Shown piece after piece: positions 23,374 to 36,091 of a stretch of 64,000 bases of DNA. This DNA comes from Favolaschia claudopus (taxonomy: Eukaryota > Basidiomycota > Agaricomycetes > Agaricales > Mycenaceae): NCBI GenBank assembly GCA_037176885.1, contig JAWWNJ010000206.1:186001-250000 (forward strand), written 5' to 3'. The translations under genes were made by a program, and so were the position numbers. Below the pieces are notes generated by a model. That model did not search any database. It had not been told where the DNA came from and saw only the letters and a list, made by a program, of their open reading frames with translations. Within the stretch, counting starts at the first letter, position 1. Every line of letters begins with the position of its first letter.

Positions 23374-25514
23374 ATGCATCCCTGTCTCGCCATCCCTGAA
23401 ATTCTGGAACTCGTGGTTTCTGTCGGCCTCGAAAGGACGCACACCGTTGTGCTTAGACGAGATCTTCATGAGAGATGGACAGTCGACAGAGCACTAGCTG
23501 CTCTCGCAAGAACCTGCAAATACTTTCATGAGTTCGCGCAGAACGAGCTTTGGAAAGACCAGGACGGGATTCTTAACGTAATTCGTTGCATGCCGAAGGA
23601 TCTCTGGGACTTCGAGTACGACCTGTGGAGGAATAGAACAAGCTTGGTCAGGGATCTGTTTCCATCTGTAAATCAGGACTGAAAAGTTGCGCAGAAATGG
23701 AACCGAGAAGTGAGGCCGACTGATTGGGACAGGGTTTCGAAGAATGCCGCTCGCGTCCAGTCTCTGACGATCAAGGATTCAGAATATCCGAGACTGACCA
23801 CAGCGTACGAGATGCTCAGCCGTGGCGTTCCCGGAGGATGGTTTCTACCCAATCTACAGCTTCTGTGCTGGAACGATTATCTAGGCGACGTTCCATACAT
23901 CAATCTCTTCCTGGGTCCACGCCTCACATGCATCGAGTTCAAGAAAATCCACGATGACCGTTGTCCGACTGCGCTGGAAACACTAGCACAGACACATCCT
24001 CAGCTCGAGTCCGTGACCGTTGAAGGTGTTACCACACGAGCTGAAGATGAAGACCGCATGAGACTGCGGGAATTCATCCGCCAGTTGCCCCATTTGCAAA
24101 ATCTCAAAGTTCACTACATCGACCCAGATACTCTCCATCGGCTGGGCGCGGAATCAGGGTTTTATGGACTAACCACCAGTCCTCTCACGTTTCGCGATTT
24201 CGTCGGCCACGCCGATGCCGATGGGACCATGTTCCCCGACCTTCGAAGGTTGTATATTGACTCTGAGACATGCATTGGAGCCCAAGAAGAGTCCGAGATG
24301 GAACACCTGCTTCATTTCCTTCGCGTCTGTAACAGCCCTCCTCTGCGGTTCGTGTCCTTTATATTCATGAGGAACTGGAATTGGAACCAGCTTGAAGAGT
24401 TTTATACTCTGCTCGCCAGGCACCGCACTGCGCGGAACAATCTCGAGGATCTCCTCGTTTCGTTCTATGGAGCAAAATCGCAAAAATGGGATCCGCACCC
24501 GAACAATATTTTCCGCCCGCTCCTCCACTAGTCTGTTATTGAGCGCGAGCGCTTGCACGGTCGCCCGTGTTATTACCAATCGTCGGAGTTTGAAAATATT
24601 CCCACGGCTTCCTCCCTTTCTTTCAACGTTGTGCACCTTCCAGCAGCAAACTTTCGCTGGGAAAGTGCCTTATACTATCTATTGCAACAGGTCTATGTAG
24701 TAAGATTTACGATTTTTCTGACCCAATGAGCTTAATTGAACGACCCATGAGTTTGACAGGCTTTGTCAGCCGGTTCTCAATCTCGTCGTTGCGGGAATAT
24801 TTTGTCTAAATTGACTGACAAGGTTGTTCATTTGCAATTAAGAAAGGTCAGTGCGACCAAATTTCTGCTTAAAACGCGCTTAAAGCTATGAAAAGGAGCC
24901 CAAGAAATTTCTGATTATGTAATAAGGCGGGCGACGCATCGGCCAATGCACCTTCTCAACAGACTACAACAACCGCAGGTACGAGGATGATTTTTGTTGT
25001 AGCGTCTGTCTACGAGAGACTACTCCTCCACTGCAACAATTTGGTTAACCTATACATCGGAGTACCTGCGGGGTACGACTTGGACGATAAAACGATAGCG
25101 GATATGGCTAGTGCTTGGCCTCACCTCGAAACACTCTCGTTCGAGTCGAACTCTGATTATGAACCTAAGTGCACTCTGATGGCTCTGTATCACATTGCAC
25201 GAAACTGCCAGCAGTTGCACTGGCTTTCTCTAGCGTTCAATGCGTCTGATGTCCCAGATATACCTGTCTCTGCGGAAGGACTTCCGCAGTCCGCACTCAA
25301 GACTCTCGTGGTTGGTGGATCACCCATACGAAATCGCTTCATTGGAGATGTGGCTGATTTCATCGACTTTTCGTTCAATCGCCTCACTAGAATTTTAATT
25401 ATGGTTGGGGGTAGTCACAGGAAGGTCAAGAACACTAAACATCCTAAGCGAAAGATATGGGCAAAGGTAGAGGGGGAACTGTTTGGGCTACGGGCATGCG
25501 AAGATGAAGTATAG
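23374..25514 (+). pseudogene. F-box/LRR-like protein gene, split by an insertion
   Basis: The N-terminus has an F-box pattern (CLAIPEILELV...ALAALARTCKYFHEF...LW), which would bind Skp1 in an SCF ubiquitin ligase. The rest carries leucine-rich segments typical of large agaric F-box families (LPNLQLL, PHLQNLKV, AWPHLETL). Frame 23374-23682 ends at an in-frame TGA. A 48-bp intron (23647-23694, phase 0, acceptor cgcag) would remove it. The frame then runs to a TAG at 24529. It resumes at 25023 exactly where LLH was interrupted: FRPLLH, then LLHCNNLVNL. Removing the 494-bp insert and one repeat copy restores an unbroken frame to 25514. The present allele is probably broken; the uninserted gene would encode about 530 aa. 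Confidence 0.8.
24529..25022. mobile_element. 494-bp insertion with 9-10-bp target duplication
   Basis: ctcctccact occurs at 24520-24529 and again at 25023-25032, directly flanking the segment. The ends are tagtct and agacta, a 6-bp inverted terminus if the duplication is counted as 9 bp. The interior encodes nothing recognisable. A 9-bp duplication is usual for MULE-type transposons, which fits a non-autonomous MULE-like element, but the short termini make the class uncertain. Confidence 0.75.
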
Positions 25515-25789
25515 ATGGGTTCTCGTGTTATTAGGTACATACCAGTTCGGTATTAATAAACAACCCTCTTTATTGAGATGTTTCCTGCATTCCGGGGAAC
25601 GTAGGTGACAGGAAGACGCAGGGAAGGAAGCCGACTACACTTTGGTGAGCGAAGAATGCACGTATTCAATGACCAGCACGACCTACCAGATGCCAATATG
25701 ACAGAAATTTGCTCAGAGAGACGTCGCCTGTATCATGTAAATAAGACAAAGCTGAGTCGGCTCTACCCTGGGCTGTCACTTACGACGTT

Positions 25790-27872
25790 TCAATGAAGCT
25801 CGTCTACGTTCGGATCCGCCGCGGCGGCGACAATGTCCTGCACCTTCTGGTAAATGATGCTCATCGAAGTTATAGGAGGATCTTTCGGGATTCCCTTAGC
25901 CGTGCGCTGCATAAGATCATACACTCCGGCCGCAGAAGCATTCATGCGCAGAGGAATGACAAGAAAAAAGTCTCCGGTGGACTCCCTGATCTTGATCACC
26001 TCTAGTCGCATGCGTCCGTGACTCGCCGCAGCTCGACAGGTGAGATTCTGCCACTCTGGCTGAACCGTGAAGTCAAATGAAGCGGCGGATTGGACCTTGG
26101 GCTTTGCATCACCGGCAGCGGTGTAGTCGTATACGACGATTGGAATTTCTCCCGGGGTCTGCGTCATGAATCTTGTTTGAGTTGAGACGAGTTGAGACCG
26201 CCATTTCTTGTGATCGTGATGGACCAGAAAACGCAAGAAGGATCGTTGGCGAGGAGTATACAAAATTCGATGGTTTTCACCTGTCGGGATGAAAGTCGGA
26301 GGGACACGCGTCGAATGGAGTCTGGAGACTTACTCAGGAGAAGAGATCCATACGAATTACACGTCTCTCGATGTTTTCCGTCGCGCCAGTCGATTCTTTG
26401 GCAGTCAAGAGAACAATAATAGAAACATCGGCAGCCTGAACACCGTCGAAAGGCGGGCTTGGAATCGATTTTATGGCACTGATAATGCAGATATGAGCTC
26501 AATTCGCCAGATGACGTATTACGCACCGCCAAATTGTCGCATGTTTTGCGGGGTCCCCGATTTCCGTCAAAATCATGAAGGATGTCGAGTCGCTCCTTGG
26601 CACGGGCAGAAGACTTTTCCCAAATCTCATAAACCACGCATTTCTTGAACGCTGAGCTGCGAAGAACTTTGACAACGGGAGGACTGATGACGGCCAGATC
26701 TAAGGACATGAGAAAGTTGTAGTTGACAAGGGCCGGTGGAAACCATTCGGTGAAGTATACATCAAACACATTGTGTTGGTGTAGCTCCGACGCAAAGAGA
26801 GACATTGCGGAGACGAAGAGGGCATGGAGGAGGCCGTCATCGAGCGCCTTCGGTAGAATGAGGACTCCATTCGGCGCAAAAATAAGGTACTTGAGTGAAA
26901 TGAAGCAGTCGCGAAGCACTGGTCCCCAAGGAAGGTGGTTTGTTCGGCTGAGGCAGCACACCGCTCTGGTTAACGCCCCGAGAATTCCTTGCGCCAAGAG
27001 TTCGGCCCGAAACTCGTACATGACGGTAAATTGTTTTGTGTACCGGTGGGTCACAGCTACATTAGTATGGCTTACCACGATCAGAACCGACCGCAGATAT
27101 AGCACCGAGTCATCGTCCAACACGGTGGTAGACTCTGGCACGATTTCATCGATGAAGGCAACGATTGAGCGGCTAAGGTGGAGCCAAGTGCCACCGATGC
27201 CTTTAAAGAACTCTGCAAAGTTCTCCGGTTCCGCGAGTTGATCGTTGACGAAGAAGTGTTGCATGGTGTAACGCAGATGGTCCCGTTCCCCAGATTTTGT
27301 GACATGCGGAAGCCGAGCCCATGCGCGGCCAATGACCGACCAGAACCACGGGGTGGAAATTATGCGGTGTCTTGTTGTATGATCCACAGCCAATGTCTCC
27401 GCCAGCTTCATGAATTCGACGCAGAAGATCCCCTCGTCGATTAACGGGGTCTGCCGCAGTTGATCGCGATACATGTCGATGAACTCCGCCCACAGTTGTA
27501 TTCTGGACCAGATGAGGGTGCATACCTCGTTCGGAATCAAGCGGAGCATGAGCACTGTTTCTAAGGATACAATACTCCTTTTGAGGAGATCTTTGACGTC
27601 GGCGGACGGGAGACCAGTAGGAGTGTCAAAGACTTTGGGATCGGGAATTGCAGAAGTAAACGCAAGCGCTCTTTATATGGTGCGGTCATTGCGTAGATCT
27701 GCATTCGTTCGATGTCTTCCAGTTTCCGCTTGCCCTGAGTGGAAATGGCAGCTAAAGCGGATGTCTAGATTGAAACCCTCTAAGGAAACGAGCATCGACA
27801 AGAAACAAGACCACCTACGCGTATTGGAGAGGGAAGACGTTTCAGAGTCTCGGGGCGCAGCGATTCGTGCAT
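25790..27872 (-). CDS. MYND-type zinc finger protein, probable frameshift
   Basis: Exons 27872-27819, 27764-26334 and 26280-25790. The second intron (26333-26281) has a perfect GTAAGT donor and CAG acceptor. The start reads MHESLRPETLKRLPSPIR, a typical start for this agaric family. The finger near the C-terminal third reads C-x12-C-x2-C-x5-C-x3-C-x9-H-x3-C; only one Cys of the first pair is obvious. Such fingers bind proline-rich partners; the biological role is unknown. Near 27650 the frame must shift by one base: LLLQFPIPK in one frame continues as IPDPKVFDT in the next, with no usable intron. One missing nucleotide would explain it, so this is a pseudogene or a sequence error. The repaired length would be about 658 aa. 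It converges on the F-box gene. Confidence 0.8.
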
Positions 27873-30800
27873 GGTGGTGGTTTGAAACACAAAGGGTCAC
27901 ACTAAGTCACGGAAAACGATGTCACAGTCTCTTTCGCAATCAGGAAGAACAAAGAAAGAAGAAATCAAGATGTGCCTTTGCTTCACTGGGAAGCATAACA
28001 AAGAGTATAATCTTACAGCCATCCAGAAATTTAAAATCACCAAGGTTCACAATTGCGATTTGCGAAACCGGAACATTCAACAATGAATTGAGGTTGGGGT
28101 GGAATGCTCGAAACAGAATTCAAGGGCGGGCATGATCTGGGAAACATATTCATTGCACACCACAGAAAACACTCGAAAGTAGAACCTCAAAACACGAATA
28201 AAATCGGTAAAAAAAGAGAATCCTTTCTCCCCATATCAAGAAATATAATATCCCCATTCGGACACATATGCACTGACGACGACGGCGCGTCCAGCACTTG
28301 TAAGACCGCATTCACAACGCCGACATCATGGTATAAGCAGCGTTCACACCACGCGCATCCGCACCGCCAGTCTAGAGGGATTTCGTCTATAGCCTGATGA
28401 GCAAATTGCTGGGGAGTGGTGGTGGTAGGCGTGAGGCCAAGGCGCAAAGGATCGCATTTAGGGCCTTGGAAGCGGAGTATGAGCAGCGGGGAGGGTCTCT
28501 CCATGCGCACCGTGGACGGTGAGGGTGTGCGTTGAGGGTGTCGAGGGGAAAGTGAGCGGGAGTGATTGGTGCTGCTGAGCCGAAGTCCGACATTGGCTTG
28601 GAGAATGACGAGCGGGCAATTGGATGCATCCCTGGTGTCGATGAGTAGGACGGAAGTATGGGGAGCCGCTGCGGTGTAGCTGTGAGCGTGGATACCGTTT
28701 ACCAGAAAATCGGCCGGCGGGACCGGATTTCAATTCTCGTCGCGCGGGGCACGTCCCCGCCTTGCAGTCGTCCTGAGTATCGCCGCCCGTCGACTTCGTC
28801 GGCATACCTCCCCAGCAGAGCCTACCCATTCTCGCTGCGGACGACGACGATATCGCCTTCCTTGCGACACCTCTCTCCTTCCTTCTTGCTCCATCGAATA
28901 TCTCACACAGACGGAATGGAGAACGGCACGGGGAGGGCGGGCGGAAGCGCACGATGCAGCGGAAGAGGAGAACGATGAAGGAGGACGGAGGGGAAGGTGA
29001 GAACGTTGCGAGAGCGAGGTGGATGGGGCATGCTGGGATAGCGCGAGGTCGCAAATGCGGACCTAGAGCTGAGGCTGAGGTGGATTGTGAAGGGATGCTG
29101 CACCACCGGCGAACGTGGGGGCGGTGTGGGCGGCGGCGTCGGTGCAAAAGGGAGTGTTATCGTCGCGCTAACTGAAGACGTGCGGCGGGACACACGGCTA
29201 GCGCGAACGACAAGGGGGTCCGTGCGTCGAGTCACTGGCATGCAGTCTTCGCGTTCCCAAGACCGACATCACACCGCACGAAGCGGATGAGTCTGGAGAG
29301 ATGGTCAGCGAAGAAGATAGGGGTATTCACGAATGTACGCACCGGGCTAGGCAACTTCGAGGCGCCGGTCTCTCGGTCTCTCGTACATATCAAATGGCGT
29401 AGTGGGAACAGGTCTAGGCAAAATAACACGTCAGCCAGGGGACGAATGCGAAGGGAGGGGAATGCTTACCCTCTGCTGGTGTGAGAAACAGACCGCGCGA
29501 GTTCGGCGCAATGCCGCACATAACACCTCCTCATCCTCGTCGTGACCGCCAATCGACGTCATTCCCGGACCAATCGAGCTCAGCGATGTGAAGGTAGAAC
29601 GGAACTGTAACGGCGGGTGAATGGCCGAGGAGTACAGAGGGCGGAGGTGCGGGTGGAGATTGGCGGGCGGATGCTACTGAGTCGCAGTGGGACGTTCCTT
29701 GCAATCGTCTTGTGCAGACGCTGAATCACAGCGCGGGCGTGGGGGAAGAGTAAGCTACGAGGAGGCGGCGAGGTCAGCGTTGCGAGAAGGCAAGAGCACG
29801 GGAACAGGAGACGCACATGGAGGAGCTAGACTGTGAACTGACGACGGTCGACGGCACGGGATTCGCCGAGGGTAAACGGATGATTCGAGGGGCGGAGAAG
29901 GCCAGATGAAAAGAGCAGGGATAAGTTGGACGTCGAGGCTACGGTGTAGAGTCTCCCTATCTGCTAGGGACAGAAAAGTAGAGTGAGATGTCGCACGAAT
30001 TTCCCTGATATAAAGACGCACCGTCTCCAATATTATTTGGCTCGCAAACCGCAAACGAGTGGCTCTCACCCTTGTTATCCACCCAGGCTACCGCTAGCAA
30101 TAGTCACCATAGTCCCCAACCTGCTTTTGCATCGTGTGGCGATCACAGTATCCCTTGTATCCGAGTCAAGCCCGAAAAGATTTTTGTGCGGTCGAAAAGG
30201 GACGTCGAGAGGGAAGCGAGGAGGACACTTCGCGTGGAGGTTGAAGAAGAGATCTGGAGGCCGAGTCGCGGAGCGAAGCCTCCGCCGCCGAAGAGTCGGT
30301 CGACGCGATTGTCGTCGTGGATGATGACCAAGGTGATGACGGCAAGGCGCTTGTTTGGCAATCAGCTGTGATCCAAACTTCAAGTTTCTCACCGGCATCT
30401 TCTGTTCTCCCATCACGAACTCAACTGCTTGCTCGCCACAACGCGCTATTCTCCTGCTTTTCTTCCTTCCTGTATATCTCTTTGACCTCTGCCTTACCGG
30501 AATGTAAGCGTTAGCTGCGATTCTTCAATAAACACCGTGTCTCAAGAATCAGATTCAGGGGCTTCAAGACGACCAAAACTCCTACTCTTTGGGACCTATC
30601 GACTGGCGCGGCAGCCAAAAAAATGTAAATTAAACGATCCGAACCACTGGATACAACCGCCGTCTCCGTACTTCATATCGGTCGATTTTTCGTGCCAACT
30701 TCTCGCTCGCTCGATCTATTTCGCGCCGTTTCCTCAAAGCCTATAACTTCCTGACCGTTCGTACTCTCAGGCTCTTTTGAAATTCAGCCCAGCTTGATAT

Positions 30801-31554
30801 GTACTTGCTCCCACAAACTGCCTGGGCGATCTTGTTCTCGGAATTTGGAACCGTTTCTCCGGCAACTAGACCGAGTTTCTACCTGCCGCAAAGTAAGTCA
30901 ATGCATTTTCTTCCCCTCATTTGATCTAATAATTTTCTTCCACGCCCCTTCTCGCTAGCTATTTCGTCCGCTCTCTCCTCTAATAACGGAATCATTTAAG
31001 GCTAACTCGTCCTTGCGAGAGGAATGTGATACATGCTTGCCCAGGTCTGAGGTTAGAGAGAGAGAGAGGCCTGCCGCGTTTGCCGCCCTCGTATCTAATG
31101 CTTTCGTACCGAAAGGCTGTTGTCCGGTGGTGAGTGATACCGTTCAATGATAGCATGCATAAACTGACTCGACTTGCTTCAATCTTTCGTGATCGATTCT
31201 GCAAACTTCCGATTTAGTGCCCAATGATTTCAAGCTTCAACTCCCTTTTAAGCTCTGAGCTCTGTCGGCGCTCGTCATGTTGGAGTGGCTTCCACTGGCG
31301 TTCCGGCACTAGATAGCTGCTGCAAGCCAGTAATGAATCTAGTGGTGCATTTCTCGTGAAAGTGAGTGGGTCGCTACTAAAGTGGCGCGGGTAGCATTAC
31401 TCGAATGCGCCTGCCTCTATTGAAAATTCATTTACCCCAGATTTCGCCATTCTAACTAGTTTTCACGTATACTAACAGCTAATCTAACCTGGACAAACGA
31501 AGATATCCCACCTCTTGACCCGACGCCGCCGCCGCCGACTTACGGGGCTCGAGG
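27873..31554. other. 3.7 kb without a supported gene; GC-rich 28.4-30.4 kb
   Basis: Many overlapping ORFs (up to 229 codons at 28458-29147) lie in GC-rich DNA. They are Ser/Pro/Arg-rich on both strands and match nothing I know. The composition resembles the dispersed repeat at 10.2-12.3 and 37-41 kb, but I did not establish a collinear match. 30.4-31.5 kb is ordinary spacer. Confidence 0.4.
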
Positions 31555-31563
31555 TATATAAAG
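31555..31563 (+). promoter_or_regulatory. TATA box of the lectin gene
   Basis: tatataaag lies 76 bp upstream of the ATG at 31639, with the downstream sequence expected of a short 5' UTR. Confidence 0.55.
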
Positions 31564-31638
31564 GCCAGTGCACGCTGGCTCTTCCTTCAGTGAGATCTAA
31601 CTTGCACTACGCACCTAGGTGTTCAATTCTCAGACAGC

Positions 31639-32675
31639 ATGGAGGACTTGCAATTGAACGGTCTCTGTGTGTAACTCTTTACGCGAAGCATCTTTCATCA
31701 TCATCATGCTTACAATTAACTGCGTACCGCTAGATACAATTACCAACATACAGTCTCAAACGAGACTTGATCTTGAACGAGGTGAATCTTCGAAACTTCT
31801 AATTTGATCGTTACAAGAGTCCTCACTGAAGATGTGGGGACTTGCAGGGAAGAAAGCCGACGGTGAATATATTTTTGGGATTACCACAATCACGATGCAC
31901 TTGGCTTCAGCTCCGCAATAGGTACCAAAGTACTTGGCTGGGCGCCGCATCAGCCGACCGACGGTAAGGCATATGGGAATCAAGTATGGAAAATTCAGCC
32001 TATCAGGGGAGAGGGGCTACGGACCGTCTATAATATCACCAACGTGAAGACCGGGACGTATCTCGAAGCTTACCGCCCTGTTGGCGGTGAGAAATCCCGT
32101 TTTTTCTAACTTATTTGATTTGTGAGCTCACAGCACGAACAAAATAGACGGCGGCGTCTTTCTCCCCGGGGACATAGAAGACGGAGTCCAGGTCACTTGC
32201 TCGAAGGCCATTGTCGATGAGGACTGGCTCGAGCGTATGGCTCAGGAATGGCAGTTGTTCAAAGACCATGTGCCTGCATATCCGGGAACCTATCTGTGAG
32301 CCTTCTTCCTACGAAATCTAGCTATTTGCGTGTTCTCGCTTGACGCGTCTCAGGATCTACCACTCTCGTTCGGGCTGTGAGTAGTTACACCATCTGGCCA
32401 GACTGCCTGCTACTAATACCGCGAACAAAGTGCACATGGATGTGGAGGGCGGGTGAGTGGAACAAAATCTGATGTGGCGTCTTCAAACTGACAATTCCAG
32501 GGCGTCCACTAATGGCGCTAAGATTCAGATTCATTGTGCTCATCATGATATTGGCAATTTCAAAGAGTTGTTCTGGACCATAGAACCAACTGAATATCCC
32601 CATCCCCAGTCCGGTGCTCAGACGACTGTGGACACAATGCCAGCCGACGCTGAGGCGAGCCAGAAGGACGCGTGA
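31639..32675 (+). CDS. ricin-B-type (beta-trefoil) lectin, 205 aa
   Basis: Eight exons: 31639-31660, 31734-31781, 31848-31862, 31922-32086, 32148-32295, 32354-32376, 32431-32452, 32501-32675. They total 618 nt with all phases matching, including a 15-nt exon. The protein starts MEDLQLNDTITNIQSQ, has no signal peptide and no membrane segment. Carbohydrate-binding trefoil features are visible: ITNIQSQTRLDLERG, GTKVLGWAPH, NQVWKI, YNITNVKTGTYLEAY, then MDVEGGASTNGAKIQIHCAH and LFWTIEP. It is a lectin domain alone. No catalytic ricin A-type domain is present, so I do not call it a toxin. Cytosolic fungal lectins of this fold are often linked to defence against fungus feeders or to storage (established for the fold, inferred here). 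The middle segment (DIEDGVQVTC to AYPGTYL) suggests one atypical lobe. Confidence 0.85.
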
Positions 32676-33258
32676 TGGGAGGTGCGGTGTTGAACAGATA
32701 TGTAGAAAAAGTTCTTCAGTGAATTGTTGGTGAATTGATACTAGAATCATATGGATTCGGATGTGTTTGTTTAACTTTGATAGCTACTTTGTTCCGCTAG
32801 TCACGATCGAAAGATAGCAGGACAAAAGTCTTCAAATAGCTTCCCCGTCAGCGAAAGTGAAGACTCGGAATTTGGCAACGGAGGTTGATGATAGACTCAG
32901 AATCAGATATATAGAGTGTTCGGGACCTCCCTCCCTCGATGATGCCAGTGGCGACCGACCGTTCCCGCAAACTTATTCAAGCTTTTGACTAGCTTGGGCT
33001 GTCTCTCACTGGTGTCGGTTGCAATGTTACGAAGATTGAATCGAAGAGCCTACCGACAACCGAATTAGATCAAACGAGCGACACTGATAGATCGATTACT
33101 TCGACCTACGAGATAATTTCAAAACAGAAAAGTAATCTAATAAGTATGGGTCAACAACAAACGATGAAACAACGATAGATAACTCGACAGCAAGCAAGCA
33201 AACATTCAACTCGATACCCAACAGCTCACACCACCTTCGGCTTCACGACACAATGAAC
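32676..33258. other. intergenic region between convergent genes
   Basis: Convergent 3' ends of the lectin and the acid phosphatase. No further feature seen. Confidence 0.5.
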
Positions 33259-35318
33259 TCAAGCGCAGGCCGAATTCGCGCAAGGAATGATAGCTGCAGA
33301 GCGCAATCGATTCAGCTCTCACAGAACGAAACAAAGAGAACAAAAAACACGCACCACTCCCGCTCGTCGTCCGTGGACTCATCTGCCACGGCGTCGTCTT
33401 ATTCAGCCCCAACATATTCACCGGCGCAGGCAACTTGTCCGGCGTCAACGTCTTGTCGAGCCCGGGGCGCACGAAGACGCCACGTCCGCCGGCGCCTTTG
33501 GCTTTGAGGTTGGGGGCGGCGAAGGGGACGAAAAGGGCAGATGCTGAAAGATATTCGAGTAAGTAGGTGAGATAAGGTGAGAAGTGATTGAATGATTGGA
33601 AGAGGGGAGCTGAGGTGACATACTGAGAGCGCCAGGAGCGACACCAGTAAGGTTAAACTGCGGGACCTTGTCAGCCGGGATTTGGGTGTTCTTGTGTCCC
33701 GTCTTGGCCGCAACGAGGGAGAAGACGTTGTTGATGTCGCTGTGATTGCACCGTGAGTATTTAAATTGAACACAGATGGATGGATGGATGGATGTAAGAA
33801 CGGAGACGGACGCACGAATTGGTATCCCCCCGCCCAAGACTCTTCAACACCCAATTGTTCTGCACCGTGCTGAGCCCAGAGTAATGCGTGTAGAGCGTAT
33901 CGTCCGTCGTGCCGCGCAGCTTCAGCGGAACGGCACCACCTACACCACGCGCCAAAGTACGTTAGAGTGTATTCAACCCATAGGATAAGTAAAGAAGCTG
34001 GAAACTTGCAGCGCACCCAACAAAATGCTCGCAATCCTATTCTGCTGCGAAAACGTCTCGGCTTCATCAAACGTCACTTGAATGAGGGTCTCCCCGTCAT
34101 TGACGCGGGGATCGGTGAGGAGGGGGAGGAGCCAATATTCGAGGAAGGAGGCGGCAAAGTCGATGGTGGTGTCGTGGGCGTCGTTGACCTGGCGAGTGGG
34201 TGGGATTGGAGTAAGGAAAAGGAAAAGGGCAGCAGGTGAGGAGGAGGAGGGCGCACTATGTTCGGGGTGACAAATACCCATTGGGGGAGCGTTCCGTTGA
34301 CCTGGATTGAGTGATGGTATGTAAGTGCAGTTGTTGTCCAGATGGCAGAGGAAGAGGAAAGATTCTACGTACGACGTCGTTGGCAAAGTCGTTGAAGGTA
34401 CGAACACGCTTGACGCGTTCAGGGTCTTCAGAGATGGCGTCGTAGATGATGCTGCAAACATTGAGCGGATTGAACCATTGAAGAGAAGTTTGGGAGCCTT
34501 ACAGCGGGTTGTGTTTGCGGACGTAGTAAGGATAGTCGGCTGAGCCTGGGGAGATGTAGTTGTTGGAGCTGTGGCTGGATAGGGATCGAAACTCTAAGAA
34601 CGAGCACACGGAAAAGGAGGAGGAGAGACGCACCTGAAGCCGTAGAACGATGTCGTGGGCATGTTTTCTTGGTAAGTAGCCCAAGTGACCGCCCTCTCCT
34701 CGAGGAGATCGACCACGGTGGAGATATTCGAAGGGACGTGGTACCTGCAGACAAAACATGACTTTACGTTGAATACGGCAGAGATATACACACACATATT
34801 GTCATCATGCATGCTAGAAAGCTTTCATGAGTCCAATTGAAACATAAAATACGCAGGGACTCACCCAAAGAAATCCCCTCCAATCGCAGCAACGTCTAAA
34901 TACCCACGAACGAAATTAGAGAACCAGTAGGATTTTCAACGAGTCTTTCTCACAGTTGGGTTCGGAAGGGTGCGTTACAGCCATGTAGTTGGTCAAAAGA
35001 ATGCCTTGCTCAGCCAGAGATTCGAAAACTGGTGTAGAAGCAGCGGTCTTCGGGTGCCAATTGACGATGAAAAAAAGAGTTGGATTAAGCGATTAAACAT
35101 ACCGCGAAGTCGGTGTTCTCGAACCACACTTGAATGAACCTGTTGAACGCCTTGCCTTTGGTCTTGGGCTTGTCCTTGAGCGTGGAATTCGAGAAGCTCG
35201 TGTAGTTGGCCGTTTGCACGAGGGGACCACGCGACGGGGGCGTGAACACCTGGGCTGAGGCGGCGGAAGCGAGGCGCGCAGAGGAAGCGAGAAGGAGAAC
35301 GGCGGCAAGGCGGGCCAT
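33259..35318 (-). CDS. secreted acid phosphatase (phosphoesterase family), 433 aa
   Basis: Thirteen exons: 35318-35103, 35047-34954, 34895-34865, 34813-34796, 34744-34634, 34574-34503, 34451-34373, 34301-34257, 34188-34017, 33939-33816, 33739-33624, 33543-33355, 33293-33259. Total 1302 nt, all phases consistent. A signal peptide (MARLAAVLLLASSARLASA) directs export. Family landmarks appear in order: FIQVWFENTDF, THPSEPNYVAAIGGDFFGM, YHVPSNISTVVDLL, TYQENMP, YYVRKHNPL, FNDFANDV, LPQWVFVTPN, NDAHDTTIDFAA, QVTFDEAET, HYSGLSTVQNNW, SLGRGDTN. These match fungal PHOA-like acid phosphatases of the phosphoesterase superfamily, which release phosphate from organic esters outside the cell. Exon 4 is only 18 nt and supplies the conserved GMxDDN stretch. 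The C-terminus is short, and the last exon is the least certain. A (gatg)n run lies in the intron near 33777. Confidence 0.9.
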
Positions 35319-35665
35319 TCTGGGGAGGAGGCGGGGGAGAAAGCCGTTGTCGAGCTCGACAGATGAAAGTGAGTTAAAACGCTGGCGCGGAGGTCATGCC
35401 ATCTGTGTATCATCATGTGCGAAATATACGATTCGTGATTGGTTTATGAAAACGATGGCCGACGTCCGGGACCGAGATACTCGTGATGTCCACGCGTTGG
35501 TTGTCAGGTTTAGCCGATCCCTCCGTCTTATCCGCCACTTCCCTGTCACTACAAAGTCCTCAGCGCTTCATGCTTGTACCGCCGATTCGAATTCTGTCAG
35601 TTAGAACAGGCGGGACGGAAGGAAGGGATCAGCGAGATGTCACTCATAAGGATTCGACAGAAATA
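35319..35665. other. upstream region of the acid phosphatase
   Basis: No gene. It presumably holds the phosphatase promoter; I see no clear TATA box or phosphate-response motif that I would defend. Confidence 0.4.
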
Positions 35666-36091
35666 GGTGCGCTCAGAGTTGACCTTCCGCGGCGGGTCCC
35701 GCGCGCGGAGGGGCTGTGCGCAAATCCCCAACACACAAACAAGCAACGCAACAATCCCAACCCTAATCAAGGTCACTGCGCCCGTTGTCGGTGTCCCCGC
35801 TCAACGTTGTCGGGATCCCGCCCCGTCAGCGAACTCCTACTTAAGGAGTGCGATTTTGGGAAGTAGTCAATTTTGTGAGAATAAATTCAGTCTTGTATGT
35901 ATAAGTAAGCAAAAGGCACTCGTAATCCCTTTGTTTTAGGGCTGAACGACGACGAGAACGAGCTGGACGATGTCCTCAATGTTGCCATCCCAATTTGGGT
36001 AGTTATTTGGGTGTGGTTTGTTTTTGATGTGACCTGCGCACAGCCCCTCCGCGCGCGGGACCCGCCGCGGAAGGTCAACTCTGAGCCCACC
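35666..36091. mobile_element. 426-bp MITE with 57-bp terminal inverted repeats
   Basis: 35666-35722 and 36035-36091 are inverted copies with a single mismatch (ggtgcgctcag against ggtgggctcag). TA dinucleotides flank both ends (35664-35665 and 36092-36093), so a TA target duplication is likely. The interior has no transposase. High TIR identity suggests a recent insertion. It lies about 350 bp upstream of the acid phosphatase start and could influence that promoter. Confidence 0.9.
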